The position numbers and the translations under genes are program-made. Of a DNA stretch of 35,933 nucleotides, positions 24,311-32,133 are shown one piece after another. The notes beneath the pieces are model-generated. The model saw only the letters and a list, made by a program, of their open reading frames with translations. It was not told the DNA's origin and searched no databases. The DNA is from Candidatus Thorarchaeota archaeon (GTDB lineage: Archaea; Asgardarchaeota; Thorarchaeia; Thorarchaeales; Thorarchaeaceae), in assembly GCA_003345595.1 (NCBI GenBank), contig PRDI01000114.1, positions 1 through 35,933 on the forward strand, read 5' to 3'. Numbering within the stretch: position 1 is the first letter of the stretch; every line of letters begins with the position of its first letter.

Positions 24311-25315
24311 TTATGTCACTTCATCCGTATGTGGGAGTTTCTTTGCTAAGGCATCCCGGATTAGCTCGATGGACACTGCCAGCGCCTTATCGCGGTTTCG
24401 CTTGCCATTCGCACCAGCAGCGTTCGGATGGCCGCCGCCGATACCCTCAATCACCACACCCAGAGGTTCCATCACATCTCTCCCAAGATTGATTCCCGTC
24501 TGCGCATAGAACTCGTTCGTGCTTCTAGAGCTGAGCCTGACAACACCCTTTGAAGGCGACCCTCCAACTATGGCCACATCTGCACCCAGCTCAATGAGTG
24601 ATCGGCATGCGCTTGCCTCGAAGGCCCCGACGCTGGTTGTTACTACAATCCAGTCATCAACGACCTGAATACGCAATCTTGCTGCCGCCTTCAGTCGGGC
24701 GATTCTCTCTGACCGGTCAGGCTTGCTGACAAGTGAGTTTATGACAGTCTGGTAGTCAGCCCCTGCTCTCAATAGCCGCACAGCACAGTCTAGTGTTCCG
24801 CCGGTGGCATAGAAGAACCGCCGAGTGTCGAATACAATCCCTGCGAGCAGTAGGCTGGCTGCAGTCGGACTGACGGAGATGCCGAGTTCGTCGTACAGCT
24901 CAATCACGATTTCGCAGGTCGAAGAAGCGTCGCTCTTGATAATGGGGTGCTCGGACAGCTGAGCGATGTCGGGATTGGGTTCGTGATGGTCAATGACTAC
25001 CGTCTTGGATGGAATGAATTGAAATGACTGCAGTCTCTCCCCGAACTGGAACGTGTTGTTGGCGTCCACAACAACAACCAAGTCATAGTCGCCCTCAATA
25101 GATGCCGAAACCTTGGTCGTGGGTGAGAACTTCTCTAGCACCTGAACAGCAAGCCGACTGACATCGTCACATACGAGGTCAGCATGTCCTTGACGATTCA
25201 ACTGTCCGTACAGCTCAGCAAGTGCGGCCATCGAGCAGATTGCGTCTGGATCAGCGTTTTGATGTCCTAGAAACAGTACACGCGGCGACGACTCAAGAAG
25301 GGATCTAATGGTCAA
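24311..25315 (-). CDS. DHH-family phosphoesterase (NrnA/pAp phosphatase-like)
   Basis: A 334-residue DHH/DHHA1 enzyme. The metal site is built from GHQNADPDAI (His18, Asp22, Asp24), the VVVDANN strand (Asp84), the VIDHHEPN motif (Asp109-His110-His111) and FDTRRF. The C-terminal DHHA1 domain ends with GIGGGHPNAAGA, which binds the nucleotide. It degrades short oligoribonucleotides or pAp in its closest relatives. The DHHA1 motif distinguishes it from the RecJ-like archaeal GAN nucleases. It overlaps the DUF3194 gene by 4 bp, so RNA turnover is a sensible role in this operon. Confidence 0.85.
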   Translation of the reverse strand: MTIRSLLESSPRVLFLGHQNADPDAICSMAALAELYGQLNRQGHADLVCDDVSRLAVQVLEKFSPTTKVSASIEGDYDLVVVVDANNTFQFGERLQSFQFIPSKTVVIDHHEPNPDIAQLSEHPIIKSDASSTCEIVIELYDELGISVSPTAASLLLAGIVFDTRRFFYATGGTLDCAVRLLRAGADYQTVINSLVSKPDRSERIARLKAAARLRIQVVDDWIVVTTSVGAFEASACRSLIELGADVAIVGGSPSKGVVRLSSRSTNEFYAQTGINLGRDVMEPLGVVIEGIGGGHPNAAGANGKRNRDKALAVSIELIRDALAKKLPHTDEVT

Positions 25316-25629
25316 ATACCCTTCATCTCCGTGAGCTTCTTCTCAAGCCAGTTTACCGCGTGCTTAGTCGCTTCCTCGGCGAGAGTCTCAAGCGAGTGGC
25401 CTGTTTCGTATTCCTGTTCGAGGCTCAGTTGGACATCTACGTCGAGCTGTGACCCATCGCTCGAAACGTCTAGTACACAGATGACTGACAGCTCAGAGAT
25501 GCTCTTCCTTGGCACGGACTTGAGGACGAATCTACTTATCTCCTCCTCACATTCCTCTGCCAATTGCTCAATGTCAGACTCTGTCAATTCCGGCAGGCCG
25601 ATAGTAAGGACAGGACTCATGTTTCTCAC
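25312..25629 (-). CDS. DUF3194 protein
   Basis: A 105-residue acidic protein typical of the archaeal DUF3194 family, which is found next to prefoldin beta. Features: a helix ESDIEQLAEECEEEISRFVL, a strand pair DLDVSSDGSQLDV-like, and a C-terminal helix LAEEATKHAVNWLEKKL. It overlaps prefoldin beta by 4 bp at one end and the DHH gene by 4 bp at the other, so the three genes are translationally coupled. Function unknown. Confidence 0.75.
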   Translation of the reverse strand: MRNMSPVLTIGLPELTESDIEQLAEECEEEISRFVLKSVPRKSISELSVICVLDVSSDGSQLDVDVQLSLEQEYETGHSLETLAEEATKHAVNWLEKKLTEMKGI

Positions 25630-25988
25630 TGAAGCCTGATGTTGAGCTTGCCCGCCTCGTCCTGTATCTTTGTCGCAAGCTCCTTGAGTTTCTCCGCTTG
25701 CGTTTCCAGTTTCTTGCTCATTGCAGCGAGTCGCATCTCAAGTGTCTGCCTCCGGTTATCCAGCTCCTCGGTCATCTTGGGCTTGTCTACCCGGAACATC
25801 ACCTGTCCAACAACCTTGTAAGTTTCGACATCGTCTGCTTGCTTACCCAGCTCCTCCAGAGTCATTCTCACTTCACTGAGCTCTGACTGCATGCTCTGAA
25901 CCATTACCTGCATGGTTTCGTGCTCATGCTGCATCTTGTCGAACCGCATGAACTGCTGCTGAAGGGCCGGAGGTATCTCTTGAGTCAT
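25626..25988 (-). CDS. pfdB: Prefoldin beta subunit
   Basis: A 120-residue coiled-coil chaperone subunit that, with the alpha subunit, captures unfolded proteins and hands them to the thermosome. The two long heptad helices flank the beta-hairpin region ETYKVVGQVMFRVDKPKM, whose KxVGxxMxxxD pattern is the PfdB hallmark. The ATG at 25988 is preferred over 26090: it gives the usual length, has GAGGAG about 10 bp upstream, and matches the CTTAAG box at 26050. Confidence 0.93.
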   Translation of the reverse strand: MTQEIPPALQQQFMRFDKMQHEHETMQVMVQSMQSELSEVRMTLEELGKQADDVETYKVVGQVMFRVDKPKMTEELDNRRQTLEMRLAAMSKKLETQAEKLKELATKIQDEAGKLNIRLQ

Positions 25989-26049
25989 TCTCTTGCCGCT
26001 CCTCTCGGTGTAATAACGGTCTATCTCTGATGCGGCACAGGGGTCGCAA

Positions 26050-26055
26050 CTTAAG
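26050..26055 (-). promoter_or_regulatory. CTTAAG promoter box for prefoldin beta
   Basis: Lies 62 bp upstream of the chosen pfdB ATG in the 108-bp gap after the Pcc1 gene. An archaeal start about 25 bp downstream would give a leader of some 40 nt. It suggests an internal promoter in the long string. Confidence 0.4.
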
Positions 26056-26096
26056 CGTTTTCCCCTGTGAGCTTCCCATAGCTGCAACATTGAGGG

Positions 26097-26363
26097 CTAA
26101 TGACCATTGACATATTCAAGTGCCCGCTTGGCACCTGAAATCCAAGCCAAGAACGAGTTCATGGCTGCTCTCAATGCTGTCAAATCCTCAGCAAGAATCT
26201 CAATTACGAGCTTGGAGCCGTCTGCATGGATGGTTGTTGTTGCACGCTCTGAAGGGACAGACTCTGTTTCAGGCTGCAATGCGGAAAAGATTGTCTGAGC
26301 CATGTCGGACGAGCCCATGTCCATCTCAATTACGGTGCGACCACTGACAACCCTAAGGCTCAT
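26097..26363 (-). CDS. pcc1: KEOPS complex subunit Pcc1
   Basis: An 88-residue protein starting MSLRVVSGRTVIEMDMGSSD, with the Pcc1 two-strand/two-helix layout: a SDMAQTIFSALQPETESVPSE helix, TTTIHADGSKLVIEILAED strands and the LTALRAAMNSFLAWISGAK helix. Pcc1 dimerises and binds Kae1 in the complex that makes t6A on tRNA. An earlier in-frame ATG at 26423 adds 20 residues that overlap the Brix gene heavily; 26363 gives an 11-bp overlap with it and the usual length. Confidence 0.8.
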   Translation of the reverse strand: MSLRVVSGRTVIEMDMGSSDMAQTIFSALQPETESVPSERATTTIHADGSKLVIEILAEDLTALRAAMNSFLAWISGAKRALEYVNGH

Positions 26364-26925
26364 GGTTGGGATTTCTCCTGACTGAAAAGATCCGTATTCG
26401 CGGACCAATCTCCGTCCCATCATACGCGTGATAGTGCGTCCAGATTAGCTTGCCCCCGACAACATCTTGAAACCTGATTATGGCACGATTCAGGCCGCCC
26501 TCTCCGACCGGGTCCACCTTCTGGGACACGAGCAGTGGCAGCTCCAGCAACTCTGCGACCATTCCAGCAACATCCTGTGCATTGTCAGTAGGCGAAGGGT
26601 TCACTGTGATTCCGAAGACTCCATTGATACGGGGACCCCCCGAAGGTAGGACCTCCCTTCGCAGGACCGCGCTCTCGATAAGAATGGACAGAGCTGAATG
26701 ACCCGCCGGGAATACGAACTGTATCTGTTGAGGATTGCCCCTAGACGTGCCTACAATCAGTGCCGCTCTCGCACCCGACTGGCCGATTCTAGCTGTGAGT
26801 TCTTCGAGGCTCATCCCTCCACGATTGAACCTCTCACTGTCGGGCAGGATTGTCATCAGGTCACGAACAAACGTCCTGACCCGATTAGACGGCCTCCGGG
26901 AGGTTGTGATAAGAAGTGAGGGCAC
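26353..26925 (-). CDS. Brix-domain (IMP4-like) ribosome-biogenesis protein
   Basis: A 190-residue archaeal Brix protein. The N-terminal ITTSRRPSNRVRTFVRDL followed by LPDSERFNRGGMSLEEL is the family hallmark, with an alternating strand/helix pattern after it (ARAALIVGTSRGNPQQ; GPRIRIFSVRR at the end). In eukaryotes the related Imp4 and Rpf proteins bind pre-rRNA; the archaeal form is assumed to work in rRNA processing. It lies 26 bp after eL43 and overlaps the Pcc1 gene. Confidence 0.85.
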   Translation of the reverse strand: MPSLLITTSRRPSNRVRTFVRDLMTILPDSERFNRGGMSLEELTARIGQSGARAALIVGTSRGNPQQIQFVFPAGHSALSILIESAVLRREVLPSGGPRINGVFGITVNPSPTDNAQDVAGMVAELLELPLLVSQKVDPVGEGGLNRAIIRFQDVVGGKLIWTHYHAYDGTEIGPRIRIFSVRRNPNHEP

Positions 26926-26950
26926 CTAGAGTCCCTCGCGCAAGAAGCAC

Positions 26951-27265
26951 TCACTCAGTGGGCTTCTCAGGTTCCTCTTCAGCACGAAGAGCAAGAAAGT
27001 CACCTGACACTCTCTGAGCGATTACGCGTCGAGCAGCTTTGCCGGGCTCGGTGAAAGGCACCCAAGCTCCTCCAGCAAAGACCATACCACACTTGTGGCA
27101 CATCCAGAGACCCGCAGCCTGCCGCTTTATTGCCTTTGTCGCACAGGACGGACAACGATGAGGCTCTCTACGCTTGAGCTCTATGTCTAGAACTCGCCGG
27201 CGCAGCTTTGAGCCATACCTTGCGCCGAATCTGCCTGTGCTGTTCACCTTCTTGGTATGTGGCAA
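26951..27265 (-). CDS. rpl37ae: 50S ribosomal protein eL43 (L37Ae)
   Basis: A 104-residue large-subunit ribosomal protein with a basic N-terminus (KVNSTGRFGARYGSKLRRRV) and a zinc ribbon with Cys38, Cys41, Cys56 and Cys59 (RCPSC ... MCHKCG), followed by FAGGAWVPFTEPGK. About 15 residues of acidic tail (RAEEEPEKPTE) extend past the usual end. In many archaea a small RNA polymerase subunit gene (rpoP) follows; here only 26 bp separate it from the Brix gene, so rpoP is absent from this position. Confidence 0.95.
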   Translation of the reverse strand: MPHTKKVNSTGRFGARYGSKLRRRVLDIELKRREPHRCPSCATKAIKRQAAGLWMCHKCGMVFAGGAWVPFTEPGKAARRVIAQRVSGDFLALRAEEEPEKPTE

Positions 27266-27292
27266 ACTACTGGTCTCCTGTTTAGTTACCCC

Positions 27293-27356
27293 GTGAAGCC
27301 AGTCATGCCCCCATGACGAGAGCCGACCGGGCTTGAGTTTCGCCCGTTGGCTTCAC
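27293..27356 (-). other. Candidate structured RNA element, three-way junction between rrp42 and eL43
   Basis: GTGAAGCCA (27293-27301) pairs perfectly with TGGCTTCAC (27348-27356). Inside this 9-bp stem lie two more hairpins: GTCATG/CATGAC (27302-27317) with a 4-nt loop, and CGGGC/GCCCG (27328-27346) with a 9-nt loop. Together 20 base pairs in 64 bases form a three-way junction. No protein frame is needed here. It may be a leader element of eL43 or an independent RNA; an AT-rich CTAATAA at 27357-27363 on the minus strand could instead be a promoter starting transcription inside the element. Confidence 0.4.
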
Positions 27357-27425
27357 TTATTAGCGTATCTATGAATCAACGTAACAGAGGAGGTGCCGCC
27401 GAAGCGACAACCCCAATGTCACGGT

Positions 27426-28253
27426 TCACTTCACCGACTTCACAGCGTCTTCTGTGATCTTCCGGATGTCCTTGGACCGCTCGATGGCCATGTCGATTGC
27501 GCCTTCAATCTGCTTCATCGATATCGGGCCGATACCACCACCCTTCTGCATCGCAGTCAGGTTGTCGTTTTGGTCAATGGCCATTGTCAGTCTGCAGTCT
27601 TGTACGAACTCCTCTTTGAGGATGGGGTCAATGACGAGACTAGTCCCGATCTTGGCAATGGTACACTCCACAGCGAGATTCTTGATTGGGATCTTCATGA
27701 GACGACCCGATGGCACGAGTTCCTTGTCTTCTATCTTCATCTCGGGAAATGTCGTAGTCATCATAGCCACGTTCGACGCGATCGAAGACGCATCAATCAG
27801 GTTTCCATCATGCTCCAGAGGATAGATGTCTACGAAGACCATGTACACCTTCTTTCCCGCCTCGATGCACAGTGCCTTTGCATCAACGGTCTCGGATTCG
27901 CGGACACCACGGTCCACGACCCTGGCCAGTTCAATTGCGTCCTCCTTCGGAGGTCCCGCCTCGAACATTGGCGATGCGATTGGTGCCATCTCAGCCGATA
28001 TCATTGTGACGCCTTCATCAGGTGTGTCGGGGTAGGGTTCACCAACAAGAACCTTGATGCCTGCAATCACGCTCGTATTGCCGAGTTTGACAATGCATGA
28101 ACCATCTGCCTTCGCTGGGACCACATCTACTTGAACCTCGATGGGCCGGTATTGGTCCAGTGCTCTGCCGTCAATTCGCTCTCCCTTCTTGAGAAGATCC
28201 ATCACATAGTTGCGGTCTATGTGGCTTACCACTTCAGCACTAAAGTCGCCCAT
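27426..28253 (-). CDS. rrp42: Exosome subunit Rrp42
   Basis: A 275-residue RNase PH-fold subunit, the non-catalytic partner in the (Rrp41-Rrp42)3 hexameric ring that degrades RNA 3' to 5'. Family marks: KGERIDGRALDQYRPIEV, GSCIVKLGNTSVIAGIKVLV, a PSPMFE-like ASPMFEAGPP segment, ARVVDRGVRESETVDAKALC and DCRLTMAIDQNDNLTAMQKGG near the end. It forms the active-site side without the catalytic Asp of Rrp41. Starts 2 bp after the stop of Rrp41. Confidence 0.95.
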   Translation of the reverse strand: MGDFSAEVVSHIDRNYVMDLLKKGERIDGRALDQYRPIEVQVDVVPAKADGSCIVKLGNTSVIAGIKVLVGEPYPDTPDEGVTMISAEMAPIASPMFEAGPPKEDAIELARVVDRGVRESETVDAKALCIEAGKKVYMVFVDIYPLEHDGNLIDASSIASNVAMMTTTFPEMKIEDKELVPSGRLMKIPIKNLAVECTIAKIGTSLVIDPILKEEFVQDCRLTMAIDQNDNLTAMQKGGGIGPISMKQIEGAIDMAIERSKDIRKITEDAVKSVK

Positions 28254-28255
28254 TC

Positions 28256-29092
28256 CTACTCATCCTCCTCTTCGTCGTCATATTCGGACTCGCCAAGGTC
28301 CGTTTCGAGGTCGTCCTCGTACTCCGTGCCAACGTCCTCTTCTTCCTCTTCCTCTGAGGCCTCTGGAGCCCTCTTAGCGTAGGCTCTCTTGAGAGCGTCC
28401 TTCTGGAGTTCGTGGATGTATTTGCAGCCGGTTATCCCCATCTGGATTGCTTCTAGGAACTCCTCACGAGTGAAAGAGCCGTCTTGTTGAAGCAGTGTCA
28501 ACTCCTCAGTGCGAGGGATGATGGCGATGGGAATATCACCCTGACCATACTTGTCTTCCTCGTCGCCGAGATCGAGGACTAGCTTGCCGTCAGCCTTTCC
28601 AACTGCAACTGCAGGGACGAGACTGCGCATCGGGATACCTGCATCTGCTAACGCAAGTGACGCAGCAGTGATTGACGCACAACGGGTCCCACCATCAGCC
28701 TGAATGACTTGGATGAAGACATCGACAACGGCCTTTGGAAATTCCTCTAAGAATAGTGCAGGTTCCAGTGCATTGCCCATGACCATCGAGATCTCTCGTT
28801 CCCGGCGAGATGGAGCAGCTCGCTTCCTGTCGGGCACAGAAAAGGTTGCCATTCGATAGACGCATCTCAGGTATGCTCTGTCATTCAATGCTAGGTGTCG
28901 TGGATGAAGCTCTCTGGGGCCGTATACCGCAGCAAGGATGTAGGTCTTGCCCTGTCGTATTGAAGCCGACCCATCGGCAGTCTTCAGCACGCCACACTCA
29001 AGCTCAATCTTCCTCAGTTCATCAGGTCTCCGCCCATCCAACCTCAGGCCTTCAGGGTTGATAAGAAAGTCAGGTCTAGTTTCTGGACTCAT
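28256..29092 (-). CDS. rrp41: Exosome catalytic subunit Rrp41, with acidic tail
   Basis: A 278-residue RNase PH-fold subunit carrying the phosphorolytic site. Marks: GLRLDGRRPDELRKIE, GSASIRQGKTYILAAVYGP, EREISMVMGNALEPALF, DVFIQVIQADGGTRCASIT and VLDLGDEEDKYGQGDIPIAI, the last containing the catalytic Asp region. The last 35 residues contain 23 Asp/Glu, an extension of about 30 residues beyond the usual archaeal length near 245. It is 3 bp after rrp4. Confidence 0.95.
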   Translation of the reverse strand: MSPETRPDFLINPEGLRLDGRRPDELRKIELECGVLKTADGSASIRQGKTYILAAVYGPRELHPRHLALNDRAYLRCVYRMATFSVPDRKRAAPSRREREISMVMGNALEPALFLEEFPKAVVDVFIQVIQADGGTRCASITAASLALADAGIPMRSLVPAVAVGKADGKLVLDLGDEEDKYGQGDIPIAIIPRTEELTLLQQDGSFTREEFLEAIQMGITGCKYIHELQKDALKRAYAKRAPEASEEEEEEDVGTEYEDDLETDLGESEYDDEEEDE

Positions 29093-29095
29093 TCT

Positions 29096-29848
29096 TTATC
29101 TCCAGTCCTCCTTGTCAGTGTCACTCTCATTTTTCTCAACATGTACGCTCTCGGTCCCCTTGAGCTTGGCCTTCTCCTCCTCAAGCATTGCAGCAATCCT
29201 GTCGGTCAGCTTTGACGTGTGAGCCTGTTCCTCGATCATCTTGAAGGCCTTGATAGCAAGACGCAGAGTTGGTAAGTCGGAGGCACGAATCCAGATTCTG
29301 CCATTCTGACCCACTACTGTCTGTATGCGTATCTTGTCCTTGATCATGTTGATCATGGAACCCCTCCTTCCGATTATTCGAGGAATCTTCGCAGGACTCA
29401 CCTCAAGGACCATACCGTCAGTGAGCTTCCTGAAGCCTCTGCCTTTCATCGAAAGGAACGGCCCGCTGTTTCTGTCAAAGGTTAACACTTCGGCGGACAC
29501 CACATCGCCAATGTCCATGTAGTGAGAAATGTCCTCATCGTACGGGCGCCTCAATGCGTTGTTGGCATGAAGTGATGCACCGTAGGGACCGCCAATGTCG
29601 ATCTTCCAATTATTACCGGCGACCATGGTCACCGTTCCAATCACGAGGTCGCCTTCTCGAGGAATGTAGACACCCTCAAGTGCGACCACTTTCACTGTGT
29701 TTCCCCGCAGCTCTGCAAGACCTACTAGGGCTGAGAATATCTTCCCATCAATGTCTGAGTAGGTTCCCGTGGATGGCCGATATCTTCCCTCGGCCAAGAG
29801 CTGGCCCGGGACAACTATTTCTCTCTTCTGAAAGAATATGCCTGCCAA
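29096..29848 (-). CDS. rrp4: Exosome RNA-binding subunit Rrp4
   Basis: A 250-residue cap protein of the exosome that threads RNA into the ring. Three domains are visible: an N-terminal region (REIVVPGQLLAEGRYRPSTG), an S1 domain (GDLVIGTVTMVAGNNWKIDI) and a KH domain (IPRIIGRRGSMINMIKDKI, the GxxG loop being GRRG). The C-terminal 30 residues are charged. It is the first of the three exosome genes here; Csl4, the alternative cap protein, is not in the window. Confidence 0.95.
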   Translation of the reverse strand: MAGIFFQKREIVVPGQLLAEGRYRPSTGTYSDIDGKIFSALVGLAELRGNTVKVVALEGVYIPREGDLVIGTVTMVAGNNWKIDIGGPYGASLHANNALRRPYDEDISHYMDIGDVVSAEVLTFDRNSGPFLSMKGRGFRKLTDGMVLEVSPAKIPRIIGRRGSMINMIKDKIRIQTVVGQNGRIWIRASDLPTLRLAIKAFKMIEEQAHTSKLTDRIAAMLEEEKAKLKGTESVHVEKNESDTDKEDWR

Positions 29849-29927
29849 TGTATTTCCATTCCCTCATTGTGAAGTTCTGTTTTTATCATCCGTGAATGAT
29901 CATCAATGCTATGGCCGTGCGTAAGGG

Positions 29928-30674
29928 CTACCTGACGAGCTCAATATGCACTTGCCCTTTCGAGAGCTTGTTCAGCTCATCGTACAACGCCTGTCTCCCT
30001 GAAGGAGGTACCTCGACAACCCCAGTCCACGAGCCGTCTTGTTCCCAACTCTCAGACTTGATCACACCAACATTGGCCACCATGTTGTAGCCTTTACCGG
30101 AGTATGCGGCTGGAATCATTATCCTCAGTTGAACACTGTCGAACGATATGGGTATGACAGTGCGGAGGGCCTTTACGACGTTCGGCACCTGTTCGTCAAC
30201 TCTGATGAAGGGGTCGACACGCACCTTGGCTTCCTGCATCGCTTGACGAATTCTGTCAGGAGGGTGAGGATGACCTGTCTGCGGATTCATCGCCCCTTTG
30301 GCGATGTTGGCTACTATGGCCTCCGTCTTCTCCTTCAGAAGCAGCTCCCGCTGATCATGTGTGAGCTTGAACTCGCCATGTTTTATGATCTCAGGTGCTA
30401 TCTCGAATATCTCGCTGGTCCCGAAGGTGTCCTTGACCGAGTCCTCTGAGGCGTGGTCACCTCGCATAGCGTCCTCATATATTTCGTAGGCCTTCAGTAT
30501 GTCTTCAAGTGGAATATCCTCTCCACGCCTGTATCTGAAAGCGAGGTCGGGATTGACAAGAAGCTCAAACCGGAGATGTCCCTTCTGTATGCCTATGACT
30601 ACAGCGTCGAGATCAAGCCACTTCTCGCCGATTTTGGTGCCTCTGCTACCCCAGCCCATCAACCTGACATCCAA
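29928..30674 (-). CDS. sdo1: SBDS ribosome-maturation factor
   Basis: A 248-residue homologue of Shwachman-Bodian-Diamond protein, which with EFL1 in eukaryotes releases eIF6 from the 60S subunit. The FYSH domain (HLRFELLVNPDLAFRYRRGE), the HTH-like middle (FGTSEIFEIAPEIIKHGEFKLT with QREL and NPQTGHPHPPDRIRQAM) and the C-terminal ferredoxin-like part (VDEQVPNVVKALRTVIPISF) are all present. It starts 4 bp after the proteasome alpha stop and is followed by an 80-bp gap before rrp4. Confidence 0.95.
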   Translation of the reverse strand: MDVRLMGWGSRGTKIGEKWLDLDAVVIGIQKGHLRFELLVNPDLAFRYRRGEDIPLEDILKAYEIYEDAMRGDHASEDSVKDTFGTSEIFEIAPEIIKHGEFKLTHDQRELLLKEKTEAIVANIAKGAMNPQTGHPHPPDRIRQAMQEAKVRVDPFIRVDEQVPNVVKALRTVIPISFDSVQLRIMIPAAYSGKGYNMVANVGVIKSESWEQDGSWTGVVEVPPSGRQALYDELNKLSKGQVHIELVR

Positions 30675-30678
30675 CTCC

Positions 30679-31419
30679 TTAGGGCTTCTTCTCGGACTTC
30701 GGTGGCGCCAGGAAACCGTCTATCTCTGACCTAGAGAACCTGTAGAACTGGCGGTCGTTAACCGCTATCCTAGCGATTTCAACGTTCTCAGAAGTCAGGG
30801 TGGTCTCACTCGCTTGACGAAGCGCATCGAGTGCAACGCCGACTGCCTGCGAGAGCTTGACCTTGCGTTTGTACTGTTTCTCCAGGTACTCTCCCGCCCG
30901 AGTGCTGCCACGCCCGATTACTGCAGCCAAGAAACCGAAGTAAGTCCCAACAGGGTCAGTCACAAACAAACGAGGTTGACTGTCGGCATCAACAGACCCG
31001 ATTATCATCGCGACTCCAAAGGGACGTCCTCTTGCGTCTAGAGTGAAGAGCGACTTGATATCGCATATGTGTTCGGCCAAGGTTTCTGCAGGAATTGGTT
31101 CCTCATATGTCAGCCAGTATGACTGTGCCTTGATCCTCGCTTCCTGAATCAAGCGACGCGCATCTGCCATGAAGCCTGACGTGGCAACCCCAACGTGCTC
31201 GTCGACCTTTGAGATCTTCTCGACACTGTCAGGTTCTTGCAACGGCATCATCTTCTTCTCAGCCAAGAGAATCACACCATCATTGACGAGAATGCCTATG
31301 GATGTCGCGCCCTGCTCGACTGCCTTCTTAGCATATTCCGCAGCGAATATGCGGCCGTCTGGACTGAATATACTCGTGCTCATGTCATAGCCGGCGCCGC
31401 TGATTCCAAACACACTCAT
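30679..31419 (-). CDS. psmA: Proteasome alpha subunit
   Basis: A 246-residue subunit forming the outer ring of the 20S proteasome. Hallmarks are the N-terminal gate SGAGYDMSTSIFSPDGRIF, AAEYAKKAVEQGATSIGI and the conserved GVILLAEKK. The alpha N-terminal extension is complete and no propeptide is expected. ATG 31419 has GGAGG 3 bp upstream and gives the usual length; an in-frame ATG at 31518 would add 33 unrelated residues. The end of the protein is Lys/Pro-rich (PPKSEKKP). It heads the exosome string. Confidence 0.94.
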   Translation of the reverse strand: MSVFGISGAGYDMSTSIFSPDGRIFAAEYAKKAVEQGATSIGILVNDGVILLAEKKMMPLQEPDSVEKISKVDEHVGVATSGFMADARRLIQEARIKAQSYWLTYEEPIPAETLAEHICDIKSLFTLDARGRPFGVAMIIGSVDADSQPRLFVTDPVGTYFGFLAAVIGRGSTRAGEYLEKQYKRKVKLSQAVGVALDALRQASETTLTSENVEIARIAVNDRQFYRFSRSEIDGFLAPPKSEKKP

Positions 31420-31625
31420 GTCCTCCAAGTAGTACTCGCTGCAACTGTCGGAAGTCAGAACCTCAGATCGGACAAAGCTAACAGGTCCGGCCAGTTGACC
31501 GCGATTCTCTCGATGCATCCAGCAATCAGCAATTCTGCCACTGGATTAAGAGGGCTTACCTTGGGCATAACACATAAAGCTTCTGGTGCCACCCTTGTTC
31601 GGAACTGAGGAAACCGAAGATGCAT

Positions 31626-32018
31626 TCAGTCCTGAAGTAGGTAGAGGTACACTACAAAAGCCAGACAGAGCACCACGCTCGCCGATCCCACACCAGAACC
31701 GAACATCAAGAAGGACAAGAGTGCTTCAAGTATCAACATGATGACGATTTCTGTCCACCCAGCACGTATCTGACTGAGCCCGAGCTTGACATTCACGACT
31801 GTCACTGTGCTGAACACAAAGAAGCCGAACATGAACATGATCTCAAGGACAACGGGGATGTAAGGATTCAAGGAGTCCAAGTACTTGACGGGGCTGGTGA
31901 TGTCAGGAGCGGACCACGCCCAGAAGGCAATCGCGAGAAACAGGAAGATCACGGCAAGGACAATCGTGATGATTGAGGATTTTATGATCTCGCCACGCTC
32001 AGGAGTTTCGTCACTCAC
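31626..32018 (-). CDS. Small four-helix membrane protein
   Basis: About 130 residues with four predicted membrane helices (IITIVLAVIFLFLAIAFWAW; YIPVVLEIMFMFGFFVF; WTEIVIMLILEALLSFLMF; ASVVLCLAFVVYLYLL) and a charged N-terminus. The GTG at 32018 is preferred over ATG 32063, because a GTTTAAG box at 32065-32071 would place transcription start near 32040. I do not recognise the family. It may be monocistronic. Confidence 0.55.
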   Translation of the reverse strand: MSDETPERGEIIKSSIITIVLAVIFLFLAIAFWAWSAPDITSPVKYLDSLNPYIPVVLEIMFMFGFFVFSTVTVVNVKLGLSQIRAGWTEIVIMLILEALLSFLMFGSGVGSASVVLCLAFVVYLYLLQD

Positions 32019-32133
32019 AGCCGTTGTCACCGACCTTGGCGCCGCCGGAATCCGATGCCTCACTTAAACATACCGCCAGACAGTCGGCTTGACTTCATTC
32101 CTTGGCAAGGTGTCTGACAGGTCTGCCGAAGAA

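Noticed and set aside
27293..27356. tRNA gene for the cloverleaf-like folding at 27.3 kb
   Set aside because: There is no T-loop GTTCGAATC-like sequence, no anticodon arm of the right size and the closing stem is 9 bp, so it is not a tRNA.
27393..28100. A 235-residue plus-strand frame antisense to rrp42
   Set aside because: Rrp42 is fully conserved on the minus strand; the antisense frame is His/Arg/Cys-rich, as complements of such genes often are.
28131..28382. Ser-rich plus-strand frame opposite the Rrp41 end
   Set aside because: The Ser runs are simply the complement of the Glu/Asp-rich tail of Rrp41.
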